From: an uncultured Ruminococcus sp. | Lineage (GTDB): Bacteria > Bacillota > Clostridia > Oscillospirales > Acutalibacteraceae | Assembly: GCA_902777275.1 (NCBI GenBank) | Contig: CACYTI010000002.1 | Coordinates: forward strand, 62,001 to 126,000 | Length of the DNA stretch: 64,000 nt | Direction of reading: 5' to 3' | In this document: one piece after another, positions 53,988 to 63,531 of the stretch | Layout of the letters: every line of letters starts with the position of its first letter | Position numbering within the stretch: position 1 is the first letter of the stretch | Notes under the pieces: generated by a model | The model's database searches: none | What the model was told of the DNA's origin: nothing | Seen by the model: only the letters and a program-made list of their open reading frames with translations | Translations under genes and position numbers: made by a program

Positions 53988-54023
53988 TAAACCGGTGCAA
54001 TGGTTTATTGCACCGGTTTTTTA
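53988..54023 (+). terminator. Terminator after ileS
   Basis: AAACCGGTGCAAT (53989-54001) pairs with ATTGCACCGGTTT (54007-54019), then TTT. The lspA ribosome site lies about 14 bases beyond it. Confidence 0.9.
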
Positions 54024-54046
54024 TAGGTACGCAAAGGAGTATTTCT

Positions 54047-54508
54047 ATGCCTTTTATCGCGCTTACCGTCGGCATAGTGCTGGCGGCTATCGATCAGGTG
54101 TTTAAATATCTGATAGTATCAAATTTTGAGCTCGGACAGACTCAACCGTTGATTCCCGGAGTGTTAAATCTCACTTATATCCGCAACGAGGGCGTGGCTT
54201 TCGGGATGTTCGCGGGAATGCAATGGCTTTTTATCGCGCTTACCGTCGTAATGCTCGCGCTGATTATTATTTATATGTTTAAAAAGCGTCCGCAAAGCCC
54301 GTTCTTTTATGTTACGGTCGCGCTCATTATCGGCGGCGGAATAGGCAATCTTATAGACCGCATAGCCTACGGCTACGTAGTTGATTACCTCAGCCTCACG
54401 TTTTTTAGTCCCGTGTGCAACTTTGCAGATTACTGCATCACCATAGGCGTGATCCTTTTAGCGGTTTACCTGCTGTTTTTCTCCGATAAAAAGGGCAGAA
54501 AAGCATGA
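54047..54508 (+). CDS. lspA: Lipoprotein signal peptidase
   Basis: LspA cleaves the signal peptide of prolipoproteins in the membrane. The 153-residue protein has four membrane helices and the conserved pieces IDQVFKYLI, LTYIRNEGVAFG, and the catalytic aspartates in NLIDRIAYGYVVDYLS and in FADYCIT. The frame opens at 54008 in the terminator hairpin, but the ATG at 54047 has an AAAGGAG site. It overlaps the next gene by four bases. Confidence 0.94.
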   Translation: MPFIALTVGIVLAAIDQVFKYLIVSNFELGQTQPLIPGVLNLTYIRNEGVAFGMFAGMQWLFIALTVVMLALIIIYMFKKRPQSPFFYVTVALIIGGGIGNLIDRIAYGYVVDYLSLTFFSPVCNFADYCITIGVILLAVYLLFFSDKKGRKA

Positions 54509-55422
54509 CGGAGCATGAGCTTGTCTGTGAGGAAAACGACGTAAGGCTTGATAAATTTGTTGCTTCCTCATCAATCGGAGTTTCACGGAGCATGGCGGCG
54601 TCGCTTATAGAAAAAGGAAACGTGCTTGTAAACGGCGCGGCGTCCGATAAAAAGCGGAAGCTGCGCGTCGGCGACAGGGTAGAGGTCAAAGTTCCCGAAC
54701 CCGAGCCGTATGAGGCGCAGCCCGAAAACATTCCGCTCGATATCGTGTATGAGGACGCCGATCTGCTCGTTGTCAACAAGCCGAAGGGTATGGTCGTTCA
54801 CCCCGCGGCGGGCAACCGAAGCTCAACGCTCGTTAACGCGCTGCTTTACCACTGCGGCGATACGCTTTCGGGGATAAACGGCGTTCTGCGTCCGGGTATT
54901 GTTCACCGCATTGACAAGGACACAAGCGGGCTGCTGATCGTCGCGAAGAACGATTCGGCGCACACCGCTTTGGCGGAGCAAATAAAGGCGCACTCGTTCA
55001 CCCGCGAATACGAGGCTGTCGTATTCGGTTCGCTAAGGGATGACAGCGGAACAGTGGACGCGCCGATAGGCAGGCATCCGGTTGACCGCAAAAAAATGTG
55101 TGTGACGCAGAAAAACAGCAAAAACGCTGTGACACATTATTATGTTTTGAACAGATACAAGGGCTATACGCATATCCGCTGTGTGCTCGAAACGGGCAGA
55201 ACTCACCAAATCCGTGTTCACATGGCGTACTTGGGTCATCCCGTGGCGGGCGATCCCGTGTACGGCGTAAAAAATGAAAAGGTCGGCTTCAGCGGTCAGT
55301 GCCTACACGCCCGCAAAATCGGATTTGTTCACCCGTCTACAGGCAAATATATGGAATTCAGCTCCGATTTGCCGCCCTATTTTCGAGAGTTTTTAACCAA
55401 ACTGAAAAATATTAGCAAATAA
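54505..55422 (+). CDS. RluD-family RNA pseudouridine synthase
   Basis: The 305-residue protein has an N-terminal S4 RNA-binding domain (about 1-70) and the RluA/RluD catalytic domain with the signature HRIDKDTSGLLIVAKN that holds the catalytic aspartate. It makes pseudouridine in large-subunit rRNA or tRNA; the exact site is not known. The ATG overlaps the lspA stop as ATGA, a pairing (lspA-rluD) common in Firmicutes. Confidence 0.92.
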   Translation: MTEHELVCEENDVRLDKFVASSSIGVSRSMAASLIEKGNVLVNGAASDKKRKLRVGDRVEVKVPEPEPYEAQPENIPLDIVYEDADLLVVNKPKGMVVHPAAGNRSSTLVNALLYHCGDTLSGINGVLRPGIVHRIDKDTSGLLIVAKNDSAHTALAEQIKAHSFTREYEAVVFGSLRDDSGTVDAPIGRHPVDRKKMCVTQKNSKNAVTHYYVLNRYKGYTHIRCVLETGRTHQIRVHMAYLGHPVAGDPVYGVKNEKVGFSGQCLHARKIGFVHPSTGKYMEFSSDLPPYFREFLTKLKNISK

Positions 55423-55446
55423 TTCGCTGTTTTTTCAAAAAAAGGC

Positions 55447-55475
55447 TTGAATTATAGTTTTTTTTATGATAGTAT
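55447..55475 (+). promoter_or_regulatory. Promoter of rplS
   Basis: TTGAAT (55447-55452), a 17-base spacer with an AT-rich run, and TAGTAT (55470-55475). Confidence 0.6.
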
Positions 55476-55601
55476 AGATAAGTGTTTGAGACCGTCGTTA
55501 CTCGCGACGCGATTCACAATACGGCTAAGCCGTCAATATGAAGCCGATAGTCCGCTGCCGTTTCAGGGTATGAATACCGGGTAAAATCAGGAGGATAAAA
55601 A
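55476..55601 (+). ncRNA. Leader RNA of rplS
   Basis: About 120 bases of untranslated RNA precede rplS and contain short complementary pieces (GCGACGCG, CGGCTAAGCCG, GGTATGAATACC). Firmicute rplS leaders often form a conserved structured element that binds L19; this region is a candidate, but no consensus match was made. Confidence 0.4.
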
Positions 55602-55949
55602 ATGGACGCATTGCAAACAATTGCCGCAGCTTCGGTTAAAGAGACAACTCCCGAGTTCGGCATCGGCGATACCGTAAGGGTATCCGTCAACATTCGCGAA
55701 GGCGAAAGAGAAAGAATTCAGATGTTCGAGGGCACCGTCATTGCCAAAAGAGGCAGCGGCGTAGCCGAGACCTTTACCGTAAGACGTGTTGCTTACGGCG
55801 TAGGCGTAGAAAGAGTTTTCCCGCTTCATTCCCCCAACGTAAAGGACATTAAGGTTGTTCGTTACGGTAAGGTTCGCAGAAGCAAGCTCTACTATCTGCG
55901 TGACAGAGTAGGTAAGGCTGCCAAGGTCAAGGAACAGATCCGCAAGTAA
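55602..55949 (+). CDS. rplS: Ribosomal protein bL19
   Basis: The 115-residue protein has the L19 pattern [26 protein letters not shown] region, [18 protein letters not shown] and [23 protein letters not shown]. It sits at the 30S-50S interface. A CAGGAGG site precedes the ATG. It has its own promoter and a terminator downstream. Confidence 0.97.
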   Translation: MDALQTIAAASVKETTPEFGIGDTVRVSVNIREGERERIQMFEGTVIAKRGSGVAETFTVRRVAYGVGVERVFPLHSPNVKDIKVVRYGKVRRSKLYYLRDRVGKAAKVKEQIRK

Positions 55950-55989
55950 TTCTCGAATAATCTGAGAGTAGATTTCGTTTTTGCGAGCA

Positions 55990-56018
55990 CGGCTTTTCGG
56001 CATTTTTGCCGATAGCCG
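55990..56018 (+). other. Nested hairpin downstream of rplS
   Basis: CGGCT (55990-55994) pairs with AGCCG (56014-56018) around an inner CGGCA/TGCCG hairpin. It lacks a U tract and lies just before the true terminator. Confidence 0.5.
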
Positions 56019-56043
56019 CGTTTCGCCGAAGCTGCTCAAAACG

Positions 56044-56066
56044 GGGAACTGTTTGAGTTCCCTTTT
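56044..56066 (+). terminator. Terminator after rplS
   Basis: GGGAACT (56044-56050) pairs with AGTTCCC (56056-56062), followed by TTTT. Confidence 0.75.
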
Positions 56067-56128
56067 ATACTATTCATAATCTACGTTCGGTTACGTAACG
56101 GTATTCCGAGTTTAAAGAGGTGACGGTG

Positions 56129-56959
56129 TTGAGTAAGAAAAACCCGCAAATCGAGCCCGATGAGTTGAAAAAAGAGCATTCGGACATTGAAAATGATTTT
56201 TCAGATGTACATTCCGCTTTGGACATTAACCCCGAGTTTTTCCTCGGAGAAAAAAGATCCAGACCGGGTCGCTTAAAGGATAACTTCCAAAGAGAGTTCC
56301 AGTCGGTTTTCAACGATGAATCCGACGCCGAGATCATAGAAAGCGAAAAAAGCGAAACGACCGAAAAAAGTAAATTCGTTGTGGCGGATTCCGACGGTTT
56401 TGGTCCGGGCATTTTCGATTGGGTGCGCTGCATAATTGTCGCAGTATCCATAGTTGTATTTGTCCTTACTTTTGTATTCCGCCTTGTTGAGGTGGACGGC
56501 ACCTCAATGCTTAATACGCTTGAAAATTCGGATAAGGTAATCGTTACCAATATGTTTTACACACCTAAGAATAACGATATAATCGTTATTTCCCACGCTG
56601 CGGAATACAATAACCCGATTATAAAGCGTGTTATCGCAACTGCGGGACAGACCGTAAGACTCGACTACGAACACGACAAGATTTATGTGGACGGTGTTCA
56701 GCTTGACGAGCCTTATATCAAGGAAGGCGGTCCGGTTATTCAGGGCAACGCGAGCGAGGAAGGAAACTACCTTGCTCAGGACGATGAAGGCAACTTTGTT
56801 GTTCCGGAGGGCAAGCTGTTCGTGCTCGGCGACAACCGTCAGGTTTCGCTTGACAGCCGTAACTCAAAAATCGGTTTGATCGACATTAATGATGTAATCG
56901 GAAAGGCGCAGTTTGTCGTTTTCCCGTTTAATCATTTCGGAAACGTTTATGACAAATGA
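56129..56959 (+). CDS. lepB: Type I signal peptidase
   Basis: The 276-residue protein has a long acidic cytosolic N-terminal part (about 1-88), one membrane helix (about 95-115), and the S26 peptidase domain. The catalytic serine is in GTSMLNTL, the catalytic lysine in IIKRVIA, and the GDNRQVSLDSRN box follows. It removes signal peptides from exported proteins. GTG codons at 56120 and 56126 are in frame, but TTG at 56129 has the best spacing from AAGAGGTGA. The acidic extension is longer than in most Bacillus SipS proteins. It precedes rbgA, as in many Firmicutes. Confidence 0.94.
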   Translation: MSKKNPQIEPDELKKEHSDIENDFSDVHSALDINPEFFLGEKRSRPGRLKDNFQREFQSVFNDESDAEIIESEKSETTEKSKFVVADSDGFGPGIFDWVRCIIVAVSIVVFVLTFVFRLVEVDGTSMLNTLENSDKVIVTNMFYTPKNNDIIVISHAAEYNNPIIKRVIATAGQTVRLDYEHDKIYVDGVQLDEPYIKEGGPVIQGNASEEGNYLAQDDEGNFVVPEGKLFVLGDNRQVSLDSRNSKIGLIDINDVIGKAQFVVFPFNHFGNVYDK

Positions 56960-56963
56960 TACG

Positions 56964-57002
56964 CAAAGCTTATTTCTGTTCGGGAAATAAGCTTTGTTTT
57001 TT
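56964..57002 (+). terminator. Terminator after the signal peptidase gene
   Basis: CAAAGCTTATTTC (56964-56976) pairs with GAAATAAGCTTTG (56984-56996), then TTTTTT. The rbgA ribosome site follows within ten bases. Confidence 0.9.
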
Positions 57003-57016
57003 AAAAGAGGTTAATT

Positions 57017-57898
57017 ATGAGCAACAATCAACAGACGATCCAATGGTTCCCGGGTCATATGACAAAAACAAAACGGCAAATTCAGGCGAACCTGAAGCTT
57101 GTTGACGCGGTGGCGGAGATAATCGACGCGCGAATTCCCGTCAGCAGCCGGAACCCCGACTTAAACAAGCTGATTCAGAACAAGCCGAGAATCATTCTTA
57201 TGAATAAATGCGATATGGCAAACCAGACCGCTACCAAAATGTGGATAAATCACTATGCAAAACAGGGCATAACAGCTTTAGCCGTAGACTGCAAAAGCGG
57301 CAGGAACCTTAACCGCTTTCCCGCAGCGGCTGAGTCGGTGCTCAAGGAAAAAACAGACCGCTTAAAAGCAAAGGGGATGAAAAACCCCACGCTCAGAATT
57401 ATGATCGTCGGTATTCCGAACGTCGGAAAATCCTCGTTTATAAACAAAACAGCGGGTCAGAACCGCGCCAAAGCCGAGGACAGACCCGGCGTTACAAGAG
57501 GCAACCAGTGGTTTACAATCAGCAAAACCCTTGAAATGCTCGACACTCCGGGAGTTTTGTGGCCGCGCTTTGACGATAAAACCGTCGGCGAGCACCTTGC
57601 CTTTACGGGAGCGGTAAACGACAGGGTTTATGACAACGAGCTTCTTGCGGTCAGATTGCTTGACTTTTTGAAGGACTTGAAGCCCGAAGGCTTTATTTCG
57701 CGCTTTAAGCTTGAGAACACGGATTTAGACGGCATAGAATCATACGAGCTTCTGAATTTGATCGGAAAAAAGAGGGGAATGCTTGTTTCGGGCGGAGAAA
57801 TAGACACGGGCAGAGCGGCAATCATGCTGCTTGATGAATTCCGTGCCGCAAAGTTGGGCAGAATAACGCTTGAGATGCCGAACGGAGATTTAAAATGA
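57017..57898 (+). CDS. rbgA: Ribosome biogenesis GTPase RbgA (YlqF)
   Basis: RbgA is a circularly permuted GTPase needed for late 50S assembly. The 293-residue protein begins with [15 protein letters not shown], has the G4 motif MNKCD before the P-loop [12 protein letters not shown], then DTPGVLWP and a C-terminal ANTAR-like domain. It lies in the standard order rplS-lepB-rbgA-rnhB and overlaps rnhB by four bases. Confidence 0.96.
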   Translation: MSNNQQTIQWFPGHMTKTKRQIQANLKLVDAVAEIIDARIPVSSRNPDLNKLIQNKPRIILMNKCDMANQTATKMWINHYAKQGITALAVDCKSGRNLNRFPAAAESVLKEKTDRLKAKGMKNPTLRIMIVGIPNVGKSSFINKTAGQNRAKAEDRPGVTRGNQWFTISKTLEMLDTPGVLWPRFDDKTVGEHLAFTGAVNDRVYDNELLAVRLLDFLKDLKPEGFISRFKLENTDLDGIESYELLNLIGKKRGMLVSGGEIDTGRAAIMLLDEFRAAKLGRITLEMPNGDLK

Positions 57899-58506
57899 AT
57901 TGGCTTGAATACGAAAACAAAGCATACGAAATGGGCTATGAAAATATTTGCGGGATAGACGAGGCGGGCAGAGGTCCGCTTGCGGGTCCCGTTTGCGCGG
58001 CGGCGGTCATTTTGCCGAAGGGAGTTGTGATCGACGGCGTTAACGACTCGAAAAAACTGACAGAGAAGAAGCGCGAGGCGCTGTTTGAGGTCATAAAAGC
58101 CGAGGCGGTTTCATATTCGATCGCCTTCGCGACTGTAGAGGAAATTGAAAAATACAACATTCTCAACGCCACGATGCTCGCTATGAGACGCGCCGTCGAA
58201 GGGCTCGACGTTAAACCCGGCTACGCGCTGATAGACGGCAATCGTATGCCGACGCTTCCGGTGAAGGGTGAATGCGTTGTAAAGGGCGACGCGAAATCCT
58301 CGTCGGTCGCCTGCGCGTCGATTCTCGCGAAGGTGTCAAGGGATAGGCTGCTGTATAAATACGCCGCAGAATATCCGCAATACGGCTTTGACAAGCACAA
58401 GGGCTACGGAACAAAGCTTCACGTTGAGGCGCTCAGGAACTTCGGACCGTGCCCTTATCACAGGATGAGCTTCCTCGGAAAAATACTTGGTGATAACAAA
58501 AAATGA
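57895..58506 (+). CDS. rnhB: Ribonuclease HII
   Basis: RNase HII removes ribonucleotides from DNA. The 203-residue protein has the signature [14 protein letters not shown] with the catalytic Asp and Glu, [12 protein letters not shown], and the later acidic residues in LIDGNRM and [11 protein letters not shown]. It overlaps both neighbours by ATGA, so the three genes are coupled. Confidence 0.97.
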   Translation: MNWLEYENKAYEMGYENICGIDEAGRGPLAGPVCAAAVILPKGVVIDGVNDSKKLTEKKREALFEVIKAEAVSYSIAFATVEEIEKYNILNATMLAMRRAVEGLDVKPGYALIDGNRMPTLPVKGECVVKGDAKSSSVACASILAKVSRDRLLYKYAAEYPQYGFDKHKGYGTKLHVEALRNFGPCPYHRMSFLGKILGDNKK

Positions 58507-58874
58507 TAAGATTTACAAAGAAACAGACGGGCGACGCGGGGGAAAACTACTGCGCCGCCTATATGAAAAAGCACGGTTATAAAATTCTTGATAGAAATTA
58601 TAAAAAGTCCTACGGAGAGATCGATATAATAGCCCTAAAGGATGGTGTGCTCTGCTTCACCGAGGTCAAAACACGCCACAGCAACCCGATGACACAGCCG
58701 TATGAGGCTGTCGATTACCGCAAGCGCAGGCGAATAATAAAGGCAGCTCAGGCGTATATTGCCGAGAACCGCGTAGACAGATATTGCCGCTTCGACGTGT
58801 GCGAGGTAATAACAGACATAGAAACGCTGAAGCTTTTAAAAATCAACTACATAGAAGCCGCCTTTGAAGCATAA
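58503..58874 (+). CDS. yraN: YraN-family (UPF0102) endonuclease-like protein
   Basis: The 123-residue protein has the restriction-nuclease-like core of UPF0102: [23 protein letters not shown] region, then [23 protein letters not shown] with the D-ExK-type residues, and [13 protein letters not shown]. Its biological role is not settled. It overlaps rnhB by four bases and is the last gene of this run; a repeat element follows 27 bases later. Confidence 0.92.
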   Translation: MIRFTKKQTGDAGENYCAAYMKKHGYKILDRNYKKSYGEIDIIALKDGVLCFTEVKTRHSNPMTQPYEAVDYRKRRRIIKAAQAYIAENRVDRYCRFDVCEVITDIETLKLLKINYIEAAFEA

Positions 58875-58901
58875 GAAAACGCTGATTTCCAATTTTTTTC
58901 A

Positions 58902-59070
58902 TTAAGGCAATACCGCATAATTACGGTGTGCGGATTGCGAAGTAAGATTTTTCGTCAGATTGTGCAAATAAATTGAGGTTAGGCTGGCGCCTTGCCGAGA
59001 TTTTTTGGACAGTCTGACGGAACAAGATTCAAGCAAGGCGTGCGCCGCGAATTGTGCGGTGTTGCCTTAA
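58902..59070. mobile_element. MITE-like element with imperfect terminal inverted repeats
   Basis: The left end begins TTAAGGCAATACCGCATAAT and the right end is its near-complement (ending GCGGTGTTGCCTTAA), 20 of about 23 positions matching. Inside there are further inverted words (TTCGTCAGATTGT / ACAGTCTGACGG and GGCGCCTTG / CAAGGCGTGCGCC), so the 169-base unit can fold back. It carries no gene. Confidence 0.7.
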
Positions 59071-59248
59071 GCGTTTGTTGCCCGCTTTTATGCCGTTATT
59101 TCCAAAAAAGCAGCGTTTTTCAAAGGCTGGATTATGTGCAGCGTCACGCTGCCTTCACGTTTTCTTAACCTTGAATAATCAGTAATTCCTAAAGAACAGC
59201 CCGTAAAAAGCCATTTTTATGGCAACGCGCCGAATTTTTTTGAAAACT

Positions 59249-59277
59249 TTGACAATCCGCGAAATATGTAGTAAAAT
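59249..59277 (+). promoter_or_regulatory. Promoter of thrC
   Basis: TTGACA (59249-59254), a 17-base spacer and TAAAAT (59272-59277), 38 bases before the start. Confidence 0.75.
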
Positions 59278-59315
59278 ATATTGTTGTTTATCACAAAAGT
59301 GAAAGGAAGATTTGT

Positions 59316-60824
59316 ATGTTATACAGCAGCACCCAAAACGCGTCCGAAGTCGTTTCCGCTGCGCAGGCTATCGCGCAGGGGATTTCAAAGGACGGCGGTC
59401 TTTTTGTTCCGCAGTCGTTCCCGAAATATGACGAAAAAGATTTCAGGGAGCTTTTAAAGAAGGACTACAAGGGCAGAGCCGAAAAGATTTTTTCGGATTA
59501 TCTCACAGACTTTACAGCGGAGGAGATCGAAGACTGCGTCGAAAAGGCTTACACCGCGGAGAAGTTCGGCGGCGAAAACCCCGCGCCCATGGCTTATACT
59601 CAGCTTGGCGGAGTTGATTTAAATATTCTGGAGCTGTGGCACGGTCCCACCTGCGCCTTTAAGGATATGGCGCTGCAAATTCTTCCGCACCTGCTTACAA
59701 AGTCACTCAAAAAGACCTGCGACGGCAAGGACGCCGTTATTCTCGTAGCCACATCGGGCGACACGGGCAAGGCGGCTCTTGAGGGCTTTAAGGATGTAGA
59801 GCATACAAAAATCATTGTGTTTTATCCCGTTGACGGCGTAAGCCCCATGCAGAAGCACCAGATGAACACGCAGGAGGGCGGCAATGTCACCGTCTGTGCG
59901 ATCAAGGGCAATTTTGACGATGCTCAGACGGGCGTTAAAAAGATATTTACCACTCCGTCAATTTCGGAAAAGCTTGCGGAGAACAATATGCTGTTTTCTT
60001 CCGCAAACTCAATAAACTGGGGAAGACTGCTTCCTCAAATCGTATATTATATTTCCTCTTACTGCGATATGGTCAACGAACGCAAGATCGCTTTCGGAGA
60101 CAAAATCAACGTCGTTGTTCCCACGGGCAACTTTGGAAACATACTCGCTTCCTACTACGCGAGTCTTATGGGACTGCCCGTAGCGAGGTTCATCTGCGCC
60201 TCCAACTCCAACAATGTTCTCACCGATTTCATCAACACCGGTGTTTATGATAAGAACAGACAGTTCTACACCACTATTTCGCCTTCAATGGATATTTTGG
60301 TTTCGAGCAACCTTGAACGCCTGCTCTACAAATTATCGGGCAACAGCGACAAGACGACTCGCGAGTGGATGACCGCCCTCAAAACCGGTGGACGCTATGA
60401 GGTCGGCGACGACGTTAAAGCTGTTATGAACGAAAAATTCTACGGCGGTTTCTGCGACGACGCTCAAACCAAGCGCACCATCAGCAGACTGTTTGAGGAG
60501 CAGGGCTATCTCTGCGACACCCACACTGCTGTAGCGGTAAGCGTGTATGAGGAGTACGTTGAAAAGACCGGGGACAATACCCCTGCGGTCATCGCCTCGA
60601 CAGCAAGCCCGTATAAATTCTCAAAGGCGGTTCTTGAAGCCGTAGCGCCAGATGCCGAGCTTCCCGAAACCGAGTTCGATATGGTCGATATGCTCAACAG
60701 CATTACAAAAATGCCCGTGCCCGCTCCGCTTGCGGGGCTCAAAGGCAAGCAGACCCGTTTTTCGGATGTGACCGAGGTCGATAAAATGCCGGAGTATGTG
60801 CTTTCGGCGCTCTCGGTCGAATAA
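59316..60824 (+). CDS. thrC: Threonine synthase
   Basis: ThrC converts phosphohomoserine to threonine. The 502-residue pyridoxal-phosphate enzyme has the PLP lysine in GPTCAFKDMALQ and the phosphate-binding ATSGDTGKAAL. The long form with an N-terminal MLYSSTQNASEVVSAAQAI region resembles the fungal/E. coli type II enzyme. It has an AAAGGAAG site and its own promoter. The next gene starts at its stop (TAATG). No other threonine genes are nearby. Confidence 0.95.
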   Translation: MLYSSTQNASEVVSAAQAIAQGISKDGGLFVPQSFPKYDEKDFRELLKKDYKGRAEKIFSDYLTDFTAEEIEDCVEKAYTAEKFGGENPAPMAYTQLGGVDLNILELWHGPTCAFKDMALQILPHLLTKSLKKTCDGKDAVILVATSGDTGKAALEGFKDVEHTKIIVFYPVDGVSPMQKHQMNTQEGGNVTVCAIKGNFDDAQTGVKKIFTTPSISEKLAENNMLFSSANSINWGRLLPQIVYYISSYCDMVNERKIAFGDKINVVVPTGNFGNILASYYASLMGLPVARFICASNSNNVLTDFINTGVYDKNRQFYTTISPSMDILVSSNLERLLYKLSGNSDKTTREWMTALKTGGRYEVGDDVKAVMNEKFYGGFCDDAQTKRTISRLFEEQGYLCDTHTAVAVSVYEEYVEKTGDNTPAVIASTASPYKFSKAVLEAVAPDAELPETEFDMVDMLNSITKMPVPAPLAGLKGKQTRFSDVTEVDKMPEYVLSALSVE

Positions 60825-61513
60825 TGTCTCTGTTTGTTTTAGGCGATCTTCACCTCTCTTTGGGAGAGGATAAGCCCATGGATGTCTTTGCGGGCTGGAA
60901 CGATTACGTTGAGCGGCTTGAGCGAAACTGGCGCTCGCTTGTAACCGACAGCGACACCGTTGTTGTGGCGGGTGACATTTCGTGGGCGATGAAGCTTGAG
61001 GAAACGCTGACCGATTTTAAATTTATAGATTCACTTCCCGGCAAAAAGCTTTTTATGAAGGGAAATCACGACTACTGGTGGACCACAAAGCGAAAGATGG
61101 ACACGTTCCTGAGCGCAAACGGTCTTAACTCAATCCAAATACTTTTTAACAACGCCTATCGTGTGGGTGATTTCGCAGTTTGCGGAACGCGCGGCTGGTT
61201 TTTGGAAAACGACACTCCCGATGACGAAAAGGTCGTCAACCGCGAGGCGGGCAGACTGAGAATGTCGATCGAAGAGGCAAAAAAGCTCGGCGGTGAGCTG
61301 ACGGTTTTTCTGCACTATCCTCCGTACTACAGGGGGACGGAATGCTCTGAGATAATGGATGTGCTGATAGAATACAACGTAAAAAAATGCTATTACGGAC
61401 ACATTCACGGCAAAAAGAATTTCCGCTTAGCTTACGAGGGAGTATACAAGGGCGTCGATTTCAAGTTGATTTCCTGCGATAAAGTTGGATTTGTGCCGGT
61501 TTTAGTCAGATAA
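60824..61513 (+). CDS. Calcineurin-like metallophosphoesterase
   Basis: The 229-residue protein has the full set of metal motifs: GDLHLS, GDISWA, GNHDYWW, LHYPP and GHIHG. The substrate is unknown. It overlaps the stop of thrC by one base, so the two are translated together, though no shared pathway is obvious. No signal peptide or membrane helix is present. Confidence 0.9.
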   Translation: MSLFVLGDLHLSLGEDKPMDVFAGWNDYVERLERNWRSLVTDSDTVVVAGDISWAMKLEETLTDFKFIDSLPGKKLFMKGNHDYWWTTKRKMDTFLSANGLNSIQILFNNAYRVGDFAVCGTRGWFLENDTPDDEKVVNREAGRLRMSIEEAKKLGGELTVFLHYPPYYRGTECSEIMDVLIEYNVKKCYYGHIHGKKNFRLAYEGVYKGVDFKLISCDKVGFVPVLVR

Positions 61514-61526
61514 TAGCGCAATTTAA

Positions 61527-61555
61527 CTTGATTTCGCGATAATAATATGTTACAA
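61527..61555 (+). promoter_or_regulatory. Promoter of tig-clpP-clpX
   Basis: TTGATT (61527-61532), a 17-base spacer and TACAAT (61550-61555), 33 bases before the tig start. No CIRCE or CtsR-type operator was noticed. Confidence 0.6.
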
Positions 61556-61587
61556 TAAGTCGATAAATGAAAATGGAGGAAAATAAA

Positions 61588-62868
61588 ATGGCACTTAAGG
61601 AATGCACAAAGAAAGAAGAAGCGAATTCATACGAGCTCGTCGTATCCGTTGACGGCGAGACCTTTGAAAAGGCGATCAACAAGGTATATAAGCAGCAGGT
61701 TAAAAAGATCAATGTGCAGGGATTCAGAAAGGGCAAGGCGCCCCGCAGGATCATTGAAAGAATGTACGGCACAGAGGTATTCTACGAAGACGCTATGCAG
61801 GAATGCTATCCCGACGCTCTTTATGACGCAGCAGAGGAAGCGGGCGTAAAAATCGTTGCGGTTGAATCGCTTGAGGCGGTTGAAGCCGGCAAGGAAGGCT
61901 TCGCATTCAAGGCTCAGGTCGTTGTATATCCCACAATCGAAATCGACAATTACAAGGGCATCGAAATCGAAAAGAAATCCACCGAGGTTACCGACGATCT
62001 TATCGATGAGGAGATCGAGAAGGTACGCGAGAGAAATTCAAGACTCGTACCCGCTGAGGACAGAGCCGCTGAAAACGGCGACACCGTTGTAATCGACTTC
62101 GAGGGCTTTGTTGACGGCGAGGCTTTTGAGGGCGGCAAGTCCGAGGACTTCAATCTTGCGCTCGGCTCGGGCAGCTTTATCCCCGGCTTTGAGGATCAGA
62201 TCATAGGTCACAAAGCGGGCGAGGAATTCTCGATTTTTGTTACGTTCCCCGAGGACTACCAGGCTGAGGAGCTCAAGGGCGCGGAAGCCGAGTTCAAGAT
62301 CGTGCTTCACGAGGTAAAGGTCAAGGAGCTTCCCGAGGTTGACGATGAATTCGTTCAGGACGTTTCCGAAAAGGAGACCCTTGAGGAATACAAGGAAGAG
62401 CTCAGAGAGACAGTCGGAGCTCGTCTTAAAGAGGAAAGCGAAAAGGACGTTGACGATCAAATCACAGAGAAGCTGATCGGTTTGGTTGAGGGCGATATCC
62501 CCGAAGCTATGTTTGACAATCAGACAAACGACATGATCAAGGATTTCGAGATGCGTCTGCGCGCGCAGGGCATGGATATGCAGACATACATGAGCTACAT
62601 GGGCATGGATATCAATGCGCTCAAGGGTATGTACAGAGATGAAGCCGAAAAGAGAGTAACTCTCAGACTCGCGCTTGAAACGATCGCGAAGAAAGAAAAC
62701 ATCGAGGTGACCGAGGCTGATTTGGAGGATGAATACTCCAAAATGGCTGAAACCTACAAAATGGAGGTTGAAAAGGTCAAGAAAGCTGTTCCCGCCGATT
62801 CTCTCAGCGAGGATATAAAGGTTCGCAAGGCGCTTGAGCTCGTAAAGAACAGCGCGGTCATCAAATAA
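61588..62868 (+). CDS. tig: Trigger factor chaperone
   Basis: Trigger factor binds new chains at the ribosome exit. The 426-residue protein has the N-terminal ribosome-binding domain with FRKGKAPRRIIERMYG, an FKBP-type prolyl isomerase domain (about 155-240), and a long helical C-terminal domain. An in-frame ATG at 61567 exists, but the ATG at 61588 follows GGAGG with good spacing. It heads the classical tig-clpP-clpX order. Confidence 0.96.
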   Translation: MALKECTKKEEANSYELVVSVDGETFEKAINKVYKQQVKKINVQGFRKGKAPRRIIERMYGTEVFYEDAMQECYPDALYDAAEEAGVKIVAVESLEAVEAGKEGFAFKAQVVVYPTIEIDNYKGIEIEKKSTEVTDDLIDEEIEKVRERNSRLVPAEDRAAENGDTVVIDFEGFVDGEAFEGGKSEDFNLALGSGSFIPGFEDQIIGHKAGEEFSIFVTFPEDYQAEELKGAEAEFKIVLHEVKVKELPEVDDEFVQDVSEKETLEEYKEELRETVGARLKEESEKDVDDQITEKLIGLVEGDIPEAMFDNQTNDMIKDFEMRLRAQGMDMQTYMSYMGMDINALKGMYRDEAEKRVTLRLALETIAKKENIEVTEADLEDEYSKMAETYKMEVEKVKKAVPADSLSEDIKVRKALELVKNSAVIK

Positions 62869-62935
62869 GCAAATTTTCGCAAAAGAATAAATCACGCGTT
62901 TTTGCTAACAAATAAACAGAAAGGTCTTGATAGTT

Positions 62936-63517
62936 ATGGCACTGGTACCATATGTAGTTGAGCAAACCAACAGAGGCGAGCGCTCTTACGATATTTATTC
63001 CCGTCTGTTAAACGACAGAATCATTATGCTTCACGAAGAAGTCAACAGCGCGAGCGCAAGCGTTATCGTTGCTCAGCTTCTTTATCTTGAAAGTCAGGAT
63101 CCCACAAAGGACATCAGCCTTTACATCAACAGCCCCGGCGGAAGCGTTACCGACGGCTTTGCGATCTACGACACTATGCAGTATATCAAGTGCGATGTTT
63201 CCACCATTTGCATGGGAATGGCTGCGAGCATGGGCGCCTTCCTGCTTTCGGCAGGCACAAAGGGCAAGAGGATCGCGCTGCCCAACAGCACGATTATGAT
63301 CCACCAGCCCTTGGGCGGATATCAGGGTCAGGCAACCGATATGGAGATCCACACCAAATATATGCTTGACACAAAAGCAAGGCTCAACCAAATTCTCTCC
63401 GAGAATACGGGCAAGCCTCTCGAAGTAATAAAACAGGATACCGAGCGCGATAACTTTATGACCGCTCAGCAGGCTATGGAATACGGTCTGATAGACAAGG
63501 TGATCGATAAAAGATAA
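62936..63517 (+). CDS. clpP: ATP-dependent Clp protease proteolytic subunit
   Basis: The 193-residue protein forms the ClpP barrel. The catalytic serine is in [12 protein letters not shown], the histidine in [12 protein letters not shown], and the aspartate in the DTERDNFM segment. The ATG at 62936 gives the standard M-A-L-V-P-Y-V-V-E; a TTG nine bases upstream lies too close to the ribosome site. clpX follows after 14 bases. Confidence 0.97.
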   Translation: MALVPYVVEQTNRGERSYDIYSRLLNDRIIMLHEEVNSASASVIVAQLLYLESQDPTKDISLYINSPGGSVTDGFAIYDTMQYIKCDVSTICMGMAASMGAFLLSAGTKGKRIALPNSTIMIHQPLGGYQGQATDMEIHTKYMLDTKARLNQILSENTGKPLEVIKQDTERDNFMTAQQAMEYGLIDKVIDKR

Positions 63518-63531
63518 GGTGAGGGAAACTC

